Source of the DNA: Dyella flagellata
GTDB lineage: Bacteria; Pseudomonadota; Gammaproteobacteria; Xanthomonadales; Rhodanobacteraceae
Assembly (NCBI RefSeq): GCF_030160275.1
Contig: NZ_BSOA01000014.1
Span: 124,001-188,000 of the forward strand
Reading direction: 5' to 3'
DNA: 64,000 nucleotides
Shown here: one piece after another, positions 45,687 to 56,904 of the stretch
Numbering within the stretch: position 1 is the first letter of the stretch
Layout: each line of letters starts with the position of its first letter
Notes under the pieces: model-generated
Databases searched by the model: none
Seen by the model: only the letters and a program-made list of their open reading frames with translations
Told to the model about the DNA's origin: nothing
Made by a program: the position numbers and the translations under genes

Positions 45687-47825
45687 TTACTTCGCTTCCT
45701 TCTCCATCAGCTTGGCGACCATGCTCGCCGGCACTTCCTCGTAATGATCGAAGATCATCGAGAAGGTGCCGCGGCCGCTGGTGGCCGAACGCAGGAAGTT
45801 GATGTAGCCGAACATTTCCGCCAGCGGCACGAAGCCCTGTACGAAGGCGTTGGTACCCTTCTGGCCCTGCTCGCTGACCGAGCCGCGGCGACGGTTGATG
45901 TCGCCGATCACGTCGCCGAGGTAGTCCGCCTCGGTGACCACTTCCAGCTTCATCACCGGTTCCAGCAGCTTGGGCTTGGACATCTTCTGCGCTTCGCGGA
46001 AGCAGGCGCGGCCGGCGATTTCGAAGGCGAGCGCCGAGGAGTCCACGTCGTGGAACTTGCCGTCGATCAGGCGTGCCTTGAAGTCCAGCACCTCGTAGCC
46101 GGCCACCTGACCCTGGCGCGATTCCACCGTGATCGCGTGTTCCACCGCCGGGATGTATTCGCGCGGTACGCGACCGCCGACCACTTCGTCGGAGAACACC
46201 ACACCGCTGCCCGGTTCACCCGGTTCGAAGATGATCTTCACTTCGGCGAACTGCCCCGAACCGCCGGACTGCTTCTTGTGCGTGTAGGTGTGTTCCACCG
46301 TCTGGCCGAACGCTTCGCGGAAGCTGACCTTGGGCTTGCCCATGTTCGCTTCCACGCCCAGTTCGGTGCGCATGCGGTCGATGGTGATTTCCAGGTGCAG
46401 CTCGCCCATGCCCTTGAGCACGGTCTGTCCGGTTTCCTTGTCCACTTCCATGCGCAGCGACGGATCGGCTTTCACCATCTTGTAGAGCGCGGTGGAGAGC
46501 TTGTCGACGTCGTTGCGGCTCTTGGGCTCCACCGCCACGCTGATCACCGGGTCGGGGAAGCGCATGCGCTCCAGCAGCACCGGATGCTGCGGATCGCTCA
46601 GCGAATCGCCGGTCTCGGTTTCCTTCAACGAAACGAAGGCGCAGATATCGCCTGCACGCACTTCCTCGATTTCCTTGGTGGCGTTGGCCTGCACTTCCAC
46701 GATGCGGCCAATGCGCTCCTTCTTGCCACGGGTGACGTTCTGCAGGGTGTCGCCCTTCTTGATCACGCCGGAGTAGATGCGGGTGAAGGTGAGGGTGCCG
46801 AACTGGTCGTTGATCACCTTGAAGGCCAGCGCGCGGACCGGGGCGTCGTCCGTGACGGACTGTTCGCCGGTCACGTTGCCGTCTTCGTCCACCATCGAGA
46901 TGCCGCCGTTCTCGCCCGGATAAGGCATGTAGTCGATCACGCCGTCCAGCATCTGCTGCACGCCCTTGTTGCGATAGGACGATCCGCAGAATATCGGCAC
47001 CAGCTTGCCGGCCACGCAGCCCTTGCGGATGCACTTCTTCAGCGTTTCCAGTGTCGGTTCCTGGCCGTCGAGGTAGGCGTGCATGGCCTCGTCGTCCATT
47101 TCCACGGCGCTTTCGATGCTATGCGCGCGCAGTTCGGCCAGCTGGGACACCCATTCCTTGTCGGCGGTGGTGGTGAATGCCTTGACCTTGGGATGGTCGG
47201 CAACCTGGTCCAGCGGGATGGTTTCCCACTTGCTGTCCTTGTCGCTGCTGTCCCAGATATAGCCCGCACCGGCGATCAGGTCGACCATGCCGATGAAGTC
47301 GTCGCTGCTGCCCAGCGGTACCTGGCAGAGCACGATATTGGCGCCCAGGCGGTTCTTGATGCCGTCCACGGCGTGTTTGAAGTTCGCGCCGATACGGTCC
47401 ATCTTGTTGATGTAGCACATGCGCGGCACGTTGTACTGGTCGGCCAGGCGCCAGTTGGTTTCGGTCTGCGGTTCCACGCCGGCCACGCCGTCGAACACCA
47501 CTACGGCGCCGTCGAGCACGCGCAGGGAGCGGTTCACCTCGATGGTGAAATCCACGTGCCCTGGGGTGTCGATCACGTTGATCTGGTGACCCTTCCACTC
47601 GGTCGACACGGCGGCAGACTGAATGGTGATGCCGCGCTTCTTTTCCTGTTCCAGGTAGTCGGTCGTGGTCGAGCCCTTGCCGTCCTTGGTGTCGTGCACG
47701 TCGATGATCTGGTGCTTCTTGCCGGTGTAGTACAGGATGCGCTCGGTGGTGGTGGTCTTACCGGCGTCGATGTGCGCGATGATGCCGATGTTGCGATAGA
47801 GGTTGAGGGGTTTCTGGCGGGCCAC
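45687..47825 (-). CDS. fusA: Elongation factor G paralogue
   Basis: The 712-residue GTPase has the EF-G domains: G1 [15 protein letters not shown]3 [13 protein letters not shown]4 NKMDRIGA, then domains II-V with PEPVI-like [14 protein letters not shown] and the C-terminal [12 protein letters not shown] region. It translocates tRNA and mRNA on the ribosome. It is not next to rpsL, rpsG or tuf, so it may be a second EF-G; whether the genome has another copy cannot be seen. It ends at the terminator above. Confidence 0.94.
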   Translation of the reverse strand: MARQKPLNLYRNIGIIAHIDAGKTTTTERILYYTGKKHQIIDVHDTKDGKGSTTTDYLEQEKKRGITIQSAAVSTEWKGHQINVIDTPGHVDFTIEVNRSLRVLDGAVVVFDGVAGVEPQTETNWRLADQYNVPRMCYINKMDRIGANFKHAVDGIKNRLGANIVLCQVPLGSSDDFIGMVDLIAGAGYIWDSSDKDSKWETIPLDQVADHPKVKAFTTTADKEWVSQLAELRAHSIESAVEMDDEAMHAYLDGQEPTLETLKKCIRKGCVAGKLVPIFCGSSYRNKGVQQMLDGVIDYMPYPGENGGISMVDEDGNVTGEQSVTDDAPVRALAFKVINDQFGTLTFTRIYSGVIKKGDTLQNVTRGKKERIGRIVEVQANATKEIEEVRAGDICAFVSLKETETGDSLSDPQHPVLLERMRFPDPVISVAVEPKSRNDVDKLSTALYKMVKADPSLRMEVDKETGQTVLKGMGELHLEITIDRMRTELGVEANMGKPKVSFREAFGQTVEHTYTHKKQSGGSGQFAEVKIIFEPGEPGSGVVFSDEVVGGRVPREYIPAVEHAITVESRQGQVAGYEVLDFKARLIDGKFHDVDSSALAFEIAGRACFREAQKMSKPKLLEPVMKLEVVTEADYLGDVIGDINRRRGSVSEQGQKGTNAFVQGFVPLAEMFGYINFLRSATSGRGTFSMIFDHYEEVPASMVAKLMEKEAK

Positions 47826-47966
47826 TGTCTTGGTTCCGTAGTAGAAGTCGTTTGTCGATCAGAAATCGTTGCTCTCCCCGAGGGGAGAATGAAAAGCTGG
47901 GCGGGTCGTCCTTGGCTCCGCAGCGTACGTATCAAATGTGTATGCCTCGTTGCCGGCCGGGCGCGT

Positions 47967-48638
47967 TCATGGCGCTGGATCGGCTAGCAAATCTTCATAG
48001 AAGGCACCGAACGGTTCGCTCGGGTGGGCAATCTGGATTTCAAGTATCCACAAACCCTTGCGGGGGGTGTGGTCGAGATCCCCAAGATTGCCGCCCTTGT
48101 GCACCGAGTGCGGAAAGTCGCTCACCCGATGCCCTTTGATGGCATGGTTGAAGCGCCAGCCCATCGCCTCGGCACGCTCGAACGCGTAATTATAAAGCTT
48201 TTGACCGTCCCAGCCCTCATGGCGCCATTTTTTGGCGACATCCTGGAACAAATCACGTGCAGCCTGCGCGCAAGCCTCCCGTTCGGGCGCATGGCCAACC
48301 ACGAAAGTATCGCCGACATCGCCCTCGTGCCCACTGAATACCAAGCCCAGATCGATGAAATAGCTATCGTTTTCGCCTAGTCGCACACCTGGTTGAGAGG
48401 CTTCGCGGTAGGTCTTGGTGGTATTCGGGCCGATGCGGATGATTACCGGATGCCACAGCCGTTCCAGGCCCAGCGCCTCGAACACCTGCGAGGCTTCGGC
48501 GCGAGCTTCGTCCTCATTAATGCCCGGTCGCATGCGCTCGCGAATGCCTTGCAGCGCCTGCCAGCTCAGTTCGCGTGCGCGCTGCATCAGCGCATGGTCG
48601 AACGGCTGGCCGACAGCTTCGCGATCGTGCTCGTGCAT
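47967..48638 (-). CDS. M24 family metallopeptidase-like protein
   Basis: The 223-residue protein has the pita-bread (M24, aminopeptidase P/methionine aminopeptidase) fold pattern: YFIDLGLVFSGHEGDVGDTFVVG holds two metal-ligand aspartates, and HSVHKGGNLGDL and LEIQIAHP hold the likely His and Glu ligands. It is shorter than typical Xaa-Pro peptidases and the ligand set is imperfect, so activity is uncertain. TGACATG joins it to the DUF1304 gene, so translation is probably coupled. Confidence 0.8.
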   Translation of the reverse strand: MHEHDREAVGQPFDHALMQRARELSWQALQGIRERMRPGINEDEARAEASQVFEALGLERLWHPVIIRIGPNTTKTYREASQPGVRLGENDSYFIDLGLVFSGHEGDVGDTFVVGHAPEREACAQAARDLFQDVAKKWRHEGWDGQKLYNYAFERAEAMGWRFNHAIKGHRVSDFPHSVHKGGNLGDLDHTPRKGLWILEIQIAHPSEPFGAFYEDLLADPAP

Positions 48639-48639
48639 G

Positions 48640-48999
48640 TCAGGCCGCCAGTACCAGGGCAAGGCCGATGGCGGCAGGGAGCCCCTGTATCCATAGGACC
48701 TTGCGCGTAGCGGTCAGGCCGCCGTACAGACCTGCTACCAGCACGCAGGCAAGGAAGAACAGCTTCACGTGCGTACCTTCCGGGCCGCCGAGGATCAATC
48801 CCCAGCCCAGGCCGGCCGCGAGAAAGCCGTTGTACAGGCCTTGGTTGCCGGCCAGTACCTTGGTCTGTGCGGCGAATTCGGGCGTGATGCCGAACGCACG
48901 CAGGCCTGTGGGTTTGTCCCACAGCAGCATTTCCAGGATCAGGAACCATACGTGCATCAGCGCGATGATCGTGACCACGATGCCGGCGAGGGTGGACAT
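48640..48999 (-). CDS. DUF1304 membrane protein
   Basis: The 119-residue protein has four predicted membrane helices (STLAGIVVTIIALMHVWFLILEMLLW; GLYNGFLAAGLGWGLILGG; VKLFFLACVLVAGLYGG; LPAAIGLALVL in outline). The segment FGITPEFAAQTKVLAGNQGLYNG, short form KVLAGNQGLYNG, is the DUF1304 signature. Function unknown. GGGAG precedes the ATG. It lies 17 bp after the sugar kinase gene and 1 bp before the M24 gene. Confidence 0.88.
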   Translation of the reverse strand: MSTLAGIVVTIIALMHVWFLILEMLLWDKPTGLRAFGITPEFAAQTKVLAGNQGLYNGFLAAGLGWGLILGGPEGTHVKLFFLACVLVAGLYGGLTATRKVLWIQGLPAAIGLALVLAA

Positions 49000-49016
49000 G
49001 GCGAGACTCCCGGCGC

Positions 49017-49952
49017 TCAGGCCAGTGCGTGGCCGAATTGCTGTTTGAATTCGGCGGCGAACTGGTCGTAGGTAAAGTGCTGGTTCTGGGTGCCGGGGTG
49101 CTCCACTTTCAGCGCACCCATCAGCGAGGACATGCGGCCGATGGTGGGCCAATCCATGCCCTTCATGACGCCGAAGATCAGGCCAGCCCGGTACGCATCG
49201 CCGCAGCCGGTCGGGTCCACCACCGCGCGCTCGCGCGCCGCCGGGATCTCATGCGTGCTGCCTTCGGTATGGATCAGCGAGCCGCGCGGGCCCAGCGTCA
49301 CCACATAGGCCTTCACACGCGAGGCGATTTCCTGTGCGTTCCAGCCGGTGCGCTGTTGCAGCAGCTGGGATTCGTAGTCGTTGACGATCACATAGGTGGA
49401 TTTTTCGATCATTGCCCGGAATTCCTCGCCGTTGAACAGCGGCATGGCCTGGCCGGGATCGAACACGAACGGTACCCCGCGCGCGGCGAATTCATCCACA
49501 TGCTGCAGCATGGCTTCGCGGCCATCAGGAGCGACGATGCCGAAACTGACGTCGGGGATGTTGCGCACGTGGTTGGCATGGGCGCTGGACATCGCGCCCG
49601 GGTGGAACGCGGTGATCTGGTTGTTGTCCAGGTCGGTGGTGATGAAGCACTGCGGGGTGAACTGGTCTTCGAACACGCGGATGCCATCCATGCGGATGCC
49701 GCAGCGCGTGAGGTGCTCCCGGTAGGGGGCGAAATCCTGGCCCACCGCCGCCACCGGCAGGGGATCGCCGCCCAGCAGCTTGAGGTTGTAGGCGATGTTG
49801 CCGGCGCATCCGCCAAATTCGCGGCGCATTTGCGGCACCAGGAACGACACGTTCAGGATGTGCACCTGGTCGGGCAGGATGTGCTTCTTGAACTGGTCCT
49901 GGAACACCATGATGGTGTCGTAGGCAAGCGATCCGCAGATGACGGCAGACAT
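49017..49952 (-). CDS. PfkB family carbohydrate/nucleoside kinase
   Basis: The 311-residue protein has the ribokinase fold signatures: GGCAGNIAYNLKLLGG near the N-terminus and DPTGCGDAYRAGL (signature 2, with the catalytic Asp). The start MSAVICGSLAYDTIMVF and DQVHILNVSFLVP resemble adenosine-kinase-like PfkB proteins. Substrate unproven. It heads the DUF1304-M24 operon. An upstream frame to 50087 lacks homology; GGGATT precedes the ATG at 49952. Confidence 0.9.
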   Translation of the reverse strand: MSAVICGSLAYDTIMVFQDQFKKHILPDQVHILNVSFLVPQMRREFGGCAGNIAYNLKLLGGDPLPVAAVGQDFAPYREHLTRCGIRMDGIRVFEDQFTPQCFITTDLDNNQITAFHPGAMSSAHANHVRNIPDVSFGIVAPDGREAMLQHVDEFAARGVPFVFDPGQAMPLFNGEEFRAMIEKSTYVIVNDYESQLLQQRTGWNAQEIASRVKAYVVTLGPRGSLIHTEGSTHEIPAARERAVVDPTGCGDAYRAGLIFGVMKGMDWPTIGRMSSLMGALKVEHPGTQNQHFTYDQFAAEFKQQFGHALA

Positions 49953-50125
49953 GGTGATTGGCAATCCCGGCTGAGTTGGCAAACGCATCATCGTAGCGGT
50001 TGAGCGGGGAACGGGAAACAGGCGGCCCGCTGGTCTGGGCTGCCTGGCCGGGCTTCCTAGGCTCCCCCTTCCACTGCTGCGCCTCACATTTGCCCTTAAA
50101 AAACCGCATTCTTAACGCCAATGTC

Positions 50126-50154
50126 CTTGCGGAATAGGGGTTTGCTGACTAGAC
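50126..50154 (+). promoter_or_regulatory. Candidate promoter of the mre operon
   Basis: TTGCGG at 50126-50131 and TAGACT at 50149-50154 are 17 bp apart, 44 bp before the mreB start. Both boxes are moderate matches to the sigma-70 consensus. Confidence 0.4.
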
Positions 50155-50173
50155 TGGCGCGCTTACTTTTTAG

Positions 50174-51244
<1,071 letters not shown>

Positions 51245-51266
51245 TCGGCGCGCAGAGGTGTAGGAC

Positions 51267-52259
51267 ATGCCGCTCGCGCGCGAGGAATCCTCGCCCCTGT
51301 TCGCCGGCACCGCCGCCGGGACCCTGCGGCTGATGTTCTATCTGGCCCTGGCGATGGTGCTGATGGTGTTGGACCATCGCAACGGCTGGCTGTGGCGGCT
51401 GCGCTATGCCACCGCGATCGTGGTCGAGCCGGTATACCGCCTGGCAAGCCTGCCTGCCGACGGCTTTCACGCGCTCAGCGTCGCCTTTGCCGACCGCCGC
51501 CTGCTTACCGAGCAGAACCAGCACCTGCGCGAAGACCTGCTGCTGGCCAATGCCAAGCTCAATCGCATGGCCGCGGTGGCCGAGCAGAACCAACGCCTGA
51601 AGGAACTGCTGGACACCCAGCATAGTCTGGAATTGCACGTGCAGATGGCGCGGGTCATCGGCGTGGACATGGGCGCCTACCGGCATCGCATGATGATCAA
51701 CCTTGGCGCCCGCGACGGTATCAAGGCCGGCCAGCCGGTGATCGATGCTCACGGCGTAGTGGGGCAGATCGTCGATGTGCTGCCCAATTCCGCCGCGCTG
51801 ATGCTGGTGACCGACCCGGACCACGCCGTGCCGGTGATGATCCAGCGCACCGGCCTGCGCACCATCGCCTATGGTTCGCGCAACGGCCAGCAGCTCACTT
51901 TGCCCAACGTACCCATGGCAGCCGATCTGCATGAGGGCGACAAGCTGCTCACTTCCGGCCTCGGCGGGCGCTTTCCACAGGGCTTCCCGGTAGGCGAAGT
52001 CACCAGCGTGGGGCCTTCCCCCAGCGGCATGTTCCTGGAAGCGCACGCCCAGCCGAGTGCCGATCTGGATCGCGCCGACGAGGTGCTGGTGCTGCATGAC
52101 CTGCCCGAGCCGGCCGGCCCGCCGCCGCCGGTGACGCCGGCAGGTCCTCCGGCCAGCGATGCACCCGCGCCGGCGTCCACGGCGCGGCCGCCCGCTGCTG
52201 CGCCGACTGCAACAGGCAAGCCCGCTGCTGCACAAACCGCCGGGACTCCTGCGACATGA
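51267..52259 (+). CDS. mreC: Rod shape-determining protein MreC
   Basis: The 330-residue protein has one membrane helix (about 20-38), a coiled coil (RLLTEQNQHLREDLLLANAKL, about 78-110), and the MreC beta domain (RVIGVDMGAYRHRMMINLG, GVVGQIVDVLPNSA, LTSGLGGRFPQGFPVG). The C-terminal 55 residues are Pro/Ala-rich and variable. It links MreB to PBP2 and RodA in the elongasome. mreD overlaps its stop. Confidence 0.95.
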   Translation: MPLAREESSPLFAGTAAGTLRLMFYLALAMVLMVLDHRNGWLWRLRYATAIVVEPVYRLASLPADGFHALSVAFADRRLLTEQNQHLREDLLLANAKLNRMAAVAEQNQRLKELLDTQHSLELHVQMARVIGVDMGAYRHRMMINLGARDGIKAGQPVIDAHGVVGQIVDVLPNSAALMLVTDPDHAVPVMIQRTGLRTIAYGSRNGQQLTLPNVPMAADLHEGDKLLTSGLGGRFPQGFPVGEVTSVGPSPSGMFLEAHAQPSADLDRADEVLVLHDLPEPAGPPPPVTPAGPPASDAPAPASTARPPAAAPTATGKPAAAQTAGTPAT

Positions 52260-52744
52260 GCCGGCAGCGACTGTCCTTCTGGTGGTTCGTCGGCACGCTC
52301 GCAGCGGCGCTGCTGCTGATGCTGGTGCCATTGCCGCACGTGCTGGATGCTTTCAAGCCCTATTGGCCCGCATTGGTGCTGCTGTACTGGGCGCTTGAAT
52401 CGGGCGAACAGCGCGTCACGCTGGGTCTCGCGTTCGTCTTCGGCCTGTGCGCGGATCTGCTGACCGGCGTATTGCTCGGCGAACAGGCCGTGCGCTTGTG
52501 CGTGCTGGTCTTCATCGCCTTGCGCTTCCGTTCGCGCCTGCGTTTTTTCCCGATGTGGCAGCAGACCCTGGCGGTGCTGGCCTTGTTGCTCAACGACCGC
52601 TTCCTGCTGCTGGTGGTGCGGGCCTTTGCCGGCGAATCCACGCCGCCGGCGCTGTGGTGGACATCGCCGTTCATCAGCGCGCTGCTGTGGCCGTTCCTGT
52701 TCCTGCTGCTTGATGATTTGCGGATGCGGTTGAGGCTGCAATGA
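52256..52744 (+). CDS. mreD: Rod shape-determining protein MreD
   Basis: The 162-residue hydrophobic protein has about five membrane helices, with the conserved PLP and the WPALVLLYWALES region. It is identified mainly by length, topology and place between mreC and mrdA. Start and stop overlap both neighbours by ATGA, so translation of the three is probably coupled. Confidence 0.92.
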   Translation: MSRQRLSFWWFVGTLAAALLLMLVPLPHVLDAFKPYWPALVLLYWALESGEQRVTLGLAFVFGLCADLLTGVLLGEQAVRLCVLVFIALRFRSRLRFFPMWQQTLAVLALLLNDRFLLLVVRAFAGESTPPALWWTSPFISALLWPFLFLLLDDLRMRLRLQ

Positions 52745-54753
52745 AGCCGGCAGCAAAACGCCTGCGCATCTACAAGGACTCGCGTGGCGAAGGCGAGGCA
52801 TTCCGGCGCCGCGCCTTGGCGGGTTTCGCGTTGATCCTGCTTGGCTTGTGCGCGCTGGTGGGGCGCTATGTGTTCCTGCAGGTGCTGCGGCACGACGAGT
52901 TCGCCCTCCGTTCGGTCAACAACAGCGTGAAGCCGCGTGCGATTCCGCCGGCGCGTGGCCTGATCTACGATCGCAATGGCGTGCTGCTGGCCGACAACGT
53001 GCCGGCGTTCCGGCTTGAAGTGGTGCCCGAGCAGATTCGCAACATGAACCAGTTGCTGGCGCAGCTGGGCTCGGTGATTGCGCTAGACCAGGACGACCTG
53101 GACGCCTTCCGCAAGCAGCTCAAGCAATCGCGGCGCTACGACAGCGTGCCGCTGAAGATGCGCCTGACTGAGGACGACATTGCGCGCTTTGCCGTGAACC
53201 GCTGGCGCTTCCCGGGCGTGGACGTGGTGCCGTACCTCACACGCCAATACACGCTGGGCCCGTTGTTCGCGCATGTCATCGGCTACGTCAGCCGCATCGA
53301 CGCGGACGATCTGCAAAACCTCGATGCCGACCGCTACAAGGGCACCACGCACATCGGGCGCACCGGCGTGGAGCGCTCGTACGAGGATATGCTGCATGGT
53401 TCGCCCGGCTACGAACTGGACGAGGTGAACGCCGACGGGCGCATCCAGCGCGTACTGAAAACCGATCCGCCCAAGCCAGGCAAGAACCTCTACCTGAGCA
53501 TCGACGCGCGCATCCAGAAAGCGGCGCAGGATGCGTTCGAGGGGAGGGCCGGCGCTGCCGTGGCCATCGATCCGCGCAACGGCCAGGTGCTGGCCATGGT
53601 GAGCGTGCCATCGTTCGATCCGAACCTGTTCGTCAACGGCATCAGCTCCGCCGATTACAAGGCACTGCTCAACGCACCTGACAAGCCGCTGATCAGTCGA
53701 CCGTTGCGTGCAGCCTTTCCGCCCGGCTCGACGGTCAAGCCGTTCATGGCTCTGGCCGGCCTGGAGTATGGCGTGCGTACCCCGCAGGACTCGGTGTTTT
53801 CCAGCGGTGTGTTCTACATCCCCGGACAGGCGCGCGGCTATCGCGATGACCAGCGTTACGGCGTGGGTACCACCAACCTCTACAAAGCGATCTACGCTTC
53901 AGTCAACACATACTTCTACAAGCTTGCCCTGGACTTGGGGATCGATCGCATCAGCGACTTCATGAGCTCGTATGGATTTGGACATCCCACTGGCGTCGAC
54001 CTGCCGGGCGAAGCGCCAGGCATCGTCCCTTCGCGCGTGTGGAAAGCCAAGCATTCACCCAAGGAACGTACCTGGTATCCCGGCGAGACGGTCATCGCAG
54101 GTATCGGCCAAGGCTACTGGTCGGTTACCGCATTGCAGCTGGCCCATGCCTTGGCGACGTTTGCCGGCCGCGGTGTGCCTTATGCGCCGCGCGTAGTGAT
54201 GTCGACCGGGGATGTCGGCACGCCGCAGGTGCCGCTGCCCAATCCGCCTACCGGCCCGTCCTTGATGAAGAACATGAAAGACTGGGAGGCGGTGAACGAG
54301 GGCATGCAGATGGTCATCTACAGCAATGACCCGACCTCGACCGGTTTTCGCGCCAAGCTGGGCAATGGCTTCCCGTATCGTATTGCCGGCAAGAGCGGTA
54401 CCGCCGAGCGTTACTCGCGCAAAAGCAATGCGTATGACGAAAACAAGAATGCTGCCTATCTGGCCGCGCGCCACCGTGCCTGGTTTGAAGCCTTTACACC
54501 GGCGGAAAATCCGCGCATTGCCGTAGCCGTCGTGCTGGAGGCGGGTGCGTGGGGTGCGGAGGATTCGGGGCCGATCGTACGCAAGATTCTAGATGCATGG
54601 CTGGCTGCGCAGGGCGGCGCGGTGCCGCCGAGCACGCCGCTGCAGGAATCCGGCCTGCCGGCCGCTCCGGCTTCCACGCAGACACCGGAAGACCTTCCGC
54701 AGGGCGACATTCCTGCCCCGGACAGTTCCACCGGTGAGGACAACACGCCATGA
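52741..54753 (+). CDS. mrdA: Penicillin-binding protein 2
   Basis: The 670-residue transpeptidase has one N-terminal helix (about 25-45), a pedestal (IPPARGLIYDRNGVLLADN), and a transpeptidase domain with the catalytic serine in GSTVKPFMA, SVN (second motif) and KSGTAE (third motif). It cross-links wall peptides during elongation with RodA. The last 40 residues are Pro/Ser-rich. Both ends overlap neighbours by ATGA. Confidence 0.97.
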   Translation: MKPAAKRLRIYKDSRGEGEAFRRRALAGFALILLGLCALVGRYVFLQVLRHDEFALRSVNNSVKPRAIPPARGLIYDRNGVLLADNVPAFRLEVVPEQIRNMNQLLAQLGSVIALDQDDLDAFRKQLKQSRRYDSVPLKMRLTEDDIARFAVNRWRFPGVDVVPYLTRQYTLGPLFAHVIGYVSRIDADDLQNLDADRYKGTTHIGRTGVERSYEDMLHGSPGYELDEVNADGRIQRVLKTDPPKPGKNLYLSIDARIQKAAQDAFEGRAGAAVAIDPRNGQVLAMVSVPSFDPNLFVNGISSADYKALLNAPDKPLISRPLRAAFPPGSTVKPFMALAGLEYGVRTPQDSVFSSGVFYIPGQARGYRDDQRYGVGTTNLYKAIYASVNTYFYKLALDLGIDRISDFMSSYGFGHPTGVDLPGEAPGIVPSRVWKAKHSPKERTWYPGETVIAGIGQGYWSVTALQLAHALATFAGRGVPYAPRVVMSTGDVGTPQVPLPNPPTGPSLMKNMKDWEAVNEGMQMVIYSNDPTSTGFRAKLGNGFPYRIAGKSGTAERYSRKSNAYDENKNAAYLAARHRAWFEAFTPAENPRIAVAVVLEAGAWGAEDSGPIVRKILDAWLAAQGGAVPPSTPLQESGLPAAPASTQTPEDLPQGDIPAPDSSTGEDNTP

Positions 54754-55868
54754 CGCTCGATGTCCTGCGCCTGCGCATGCATCGTTTTTTTCGGCGTATG
54801 TGGACGAGGCCGCGCATTGATCTGCCGTTGGCTTTTGCACTGCTGATGCTGTGTGGTGTCGGCCTGACCACCCTATACAGCGCTGGTGATGGCAACCTCG
54901 GCCTGGTTGGCGGGCAGGCCGCGCGCTTCGTGCTTGGCTTCGCGTGCATCCTGCTGATGTCGCGCATCCCGCCTTCGGCGCTGCGCAACTGGACACCCTG
55001 GCTCTACGCCGGCAGCGTGATGCTGCTGCTGGTGGTGGCGGTGCTGGGCCAAGGCCGCGGTGCGGATCGCTGGTTGAACCTTGGCATCATGCGCTTCCAG
55101 CCGTCGGAGCTGGTCAAGCTCACCATGCCGATGATGGTGGCGTGGTACCTGCATCCGCGCCAGTTGCCGCCGCGCTGGAAGGACATCATCGCGGTGGGCG
55201 CCATGATCGGCATTCCGGCCGGCCTGATCGCCCATCAGCCGGACCTGGGCACGGCCTTGCTGGTTGCGGCGGCCGGCGGCTTTGCGCTGTTTCTTTCCGG
55301 CATGGCCTGGTGGCGCATCGGCTTGCTGCTTGCCGGCGCGGCGGGCATGGTGCCGGTCGCCTGGCATTTCATGCACCAGTACCAGCGCGACCGCATCCTC
55401 ACCATGATCAACCCCGAATCCGATCCGCTCGGCAACGGCTGGCACATCATCCAGTCGCAGATCGCGGTGGGTTCGGGCGGCATCTTTGGCAAGGGCTTCG
55501 AGCAAGGCACGCAATCGCGCCTGGACTTCCTGCCCGAACACACCACCGACTTCATCTTCGCCGTGTTCTGTGAGGAATTCGGCTTGATCGGCGTCTGCGC
55601 GATCCTGGTGTTGTACGCCTTCATCATCGGCCGTTGCCTATGGATCGCCATGCAGGCCAAGGACACCTACTCGCGCCTGCTCGCGGGCGCAATCGGCATG
55701 AGCTTCTTCGTCTATGTGTTTGTCAACGGCGGCATGGTGGCCGGCCTGCTGCCGGTGGTCGGCGTGCCGATGCCGATGGTCAGCTATGGCGGTACTTCGG
55801 CGGTGTCGCTGTTGCTGGGTTTCGGTGTGTTGATGTCGATCCACGCCAACCGCAAAGTTCATGACTGA
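54750..55868 (+). CDS. rodA: Rod shape protein RodA, SEDS glycosyltransferase
   Basis: The 372-residue membrane protein has about ten helices and the SEDS signature: GRGADRWLNLGIMRFQPSELVKL (key Asp-free loop), LPEHTTDFIFAVFCEEFGLIG and PMVSYGGTSAVSLLLGFG. It polymerises glycan strands with PBP2. It overlaps mrdA by ATGA. Confidence 0.97.
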   Translation: MTLDVLRLRMHRFFRRMWTRPRIDLPLAFALLMLCGVGLTTLYSAGDGNLGLVGGQAARFVLGFACILLMSRIPPSALRNWTPWLYAGSVMLLLVVAVLGQGRGADRWLNLGIMRFQPSELVKLTMPMMVAWYLHPRQLPPRWKDIIAVGAMIGIPAGLIAHQPDLGTALLVAAAGGFALFLSGMAWWRIGLLLAGAAGMVPVAWHFMHQYQRDRILTMINPESDPLGNGWHIIQSQIAVGSGGIFGKGFEQGTQSRLDFLPEHTTDFIFAVFCEEFGLIGVCAILVLYAFIIGRCLWIAMQAKDTYSRLLAGAIGMSFFVYVFVNGGMVAGLLPVVGVPMPMVSYGGTSAVSLLLGFGVLMSIHANRKVHD

Positions 55869-55908
55869 CGCCCCTGCAAAAACGCGCATGCGTGCTACGC
55901 TCCGCCCC

Positions 55909-56904
55909 ATGAAGGGAAAGATCATTTCTACGCTGGCAGCGCTGTGTTTCGCGCTGCCGCTTGCCGCATGGGCCGAGCACCCGGGGCAAGCCCAACTGGT
56001 CAGCGAAGTGGCGAAGGATACCGGCAAGGATCCGGCCGCCTTGAACGCCTTGCTTGATGGCGCGAAGCGGCAGCAAAGCATCCTCGATGCGATCAGCCGC
56101 CCGGCCGAAGCGAAGCCGTGGGGCGAGTACCGTCAGATTTTCCTCACCCCCGCCCGCATCGATGCAGGCATCCGCTTCTACCTCGATCACCAGGCGCTGC
56201 TGGAGCAGATCGGCAAGAAGTACGGCGTCGCGCCGCAGTACATCGTCGCGATCATCGGTGTGGAAACCTTCTACGGGCGCAACACCGGCAAGTACAAGGT
56301 GCTCGATGCGCTGGTGACGCTGGGCCTGTACTACCCGCCGCGCGCCGCGTTTTTCCGCGATCAGCTGAAGACCCTGCTGGAACTGCCCGATACGCAACTC
56401 GCCGGCCCCGTCGACACGCTCACCGGCTCCTATGCCGGTGCGCAAGGCTGGGGCCAGTTCATGCCCGGCAGCATTCGCGACTTCGCCGTGGACGAGGACG
56501 GCGATGGGCGCATCGACCTGCAAAATTCGCTGCCGGACATCCTTGGCAGCGTGGCCAACTATTTCGCGAAACACGGTTGGGTTGCCGACGGCCCGGTGGC
56601 GGCGCGTGCGCAGCCCGATGCGGCGGCCAAAGCGCTGGGCGTGAAGGATGCCAAGCCACAGTGGACGGTGGAACAACTCGAAGCGTGGGGTTATGCGCCG
56701 CTGCAGCATCTGGATCCGGGTGCGCCAAGCAGCCTGCAGACGCTGCAAGGGGCGAATGGCCCGGAGTACTGGTTCACCTTCAAGAATTTCCAGGTGATCA
56801 CCACCTACAACCGCAGCGTGATGTACGCGATGGCGGTTAATCAGCTCGCCCAGGCGATCATCGAAGTCGTCCATGCGCAACAGGGCCAGGAGCGGACGCC
56901 CTGA
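55909..56904 (+). CDS. mltB: Lytic murein transglycosylase B
   Basis: The 331-residue protein starts with a signal peptide (MKGKIISTLAALCFALPLAAWA) and has the MltB catalytic core: IIGVETFYGRNTGKYK with the catalytic Glu, YPPRAAFFRDQLKTLLEL, YAGAQGWGQFMPGSIRDFAVDEDGDGRIDL and TYNRSVMYAMAVNQLAQ. Starts at 55861 (overlapping the rodA stop) and 55888 are also in frame but give longer heads; none has a clear ribosome site. It cleaves glycan strands to anhydromuropeptides. Confidence 0.93.
   Translation: MKGKIISTLAALCFALPLAAWAEHPGQAQLVSEVAKDTGKDPAALNALLDGAKRQQSILDAISRPAEAKPWGEYRQIFLTPARIDAGIRFYLDHQALLEQIGKKYGVAPQYIVAIIGVETFYGRNTGKYKVLDALVTLGLYYPPRAAFFRDQLKTLLELPDTQLAGPVDTLTGSYAGAQGWGQFMPGSIRDFAVDEDGDGRIDLQNSLPDILGSVANYFAKHGWVADGPVAARAQPDAAAKALGVKDAKPQWTVEQLEAWGYAPLQHLDPGAPSSLQTLQGANGPEYWFTFKNFQVITTYNRSVMYAMAVNQLAQAIIEVVHAQQGQERTP

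Noticed and set aside
45576-47987. 803-codon open frame opposite the EF-G gene
   Set aside because: Antisense shadow; low-complexity His/Val/Leu-rich translation without a recognisable domain.
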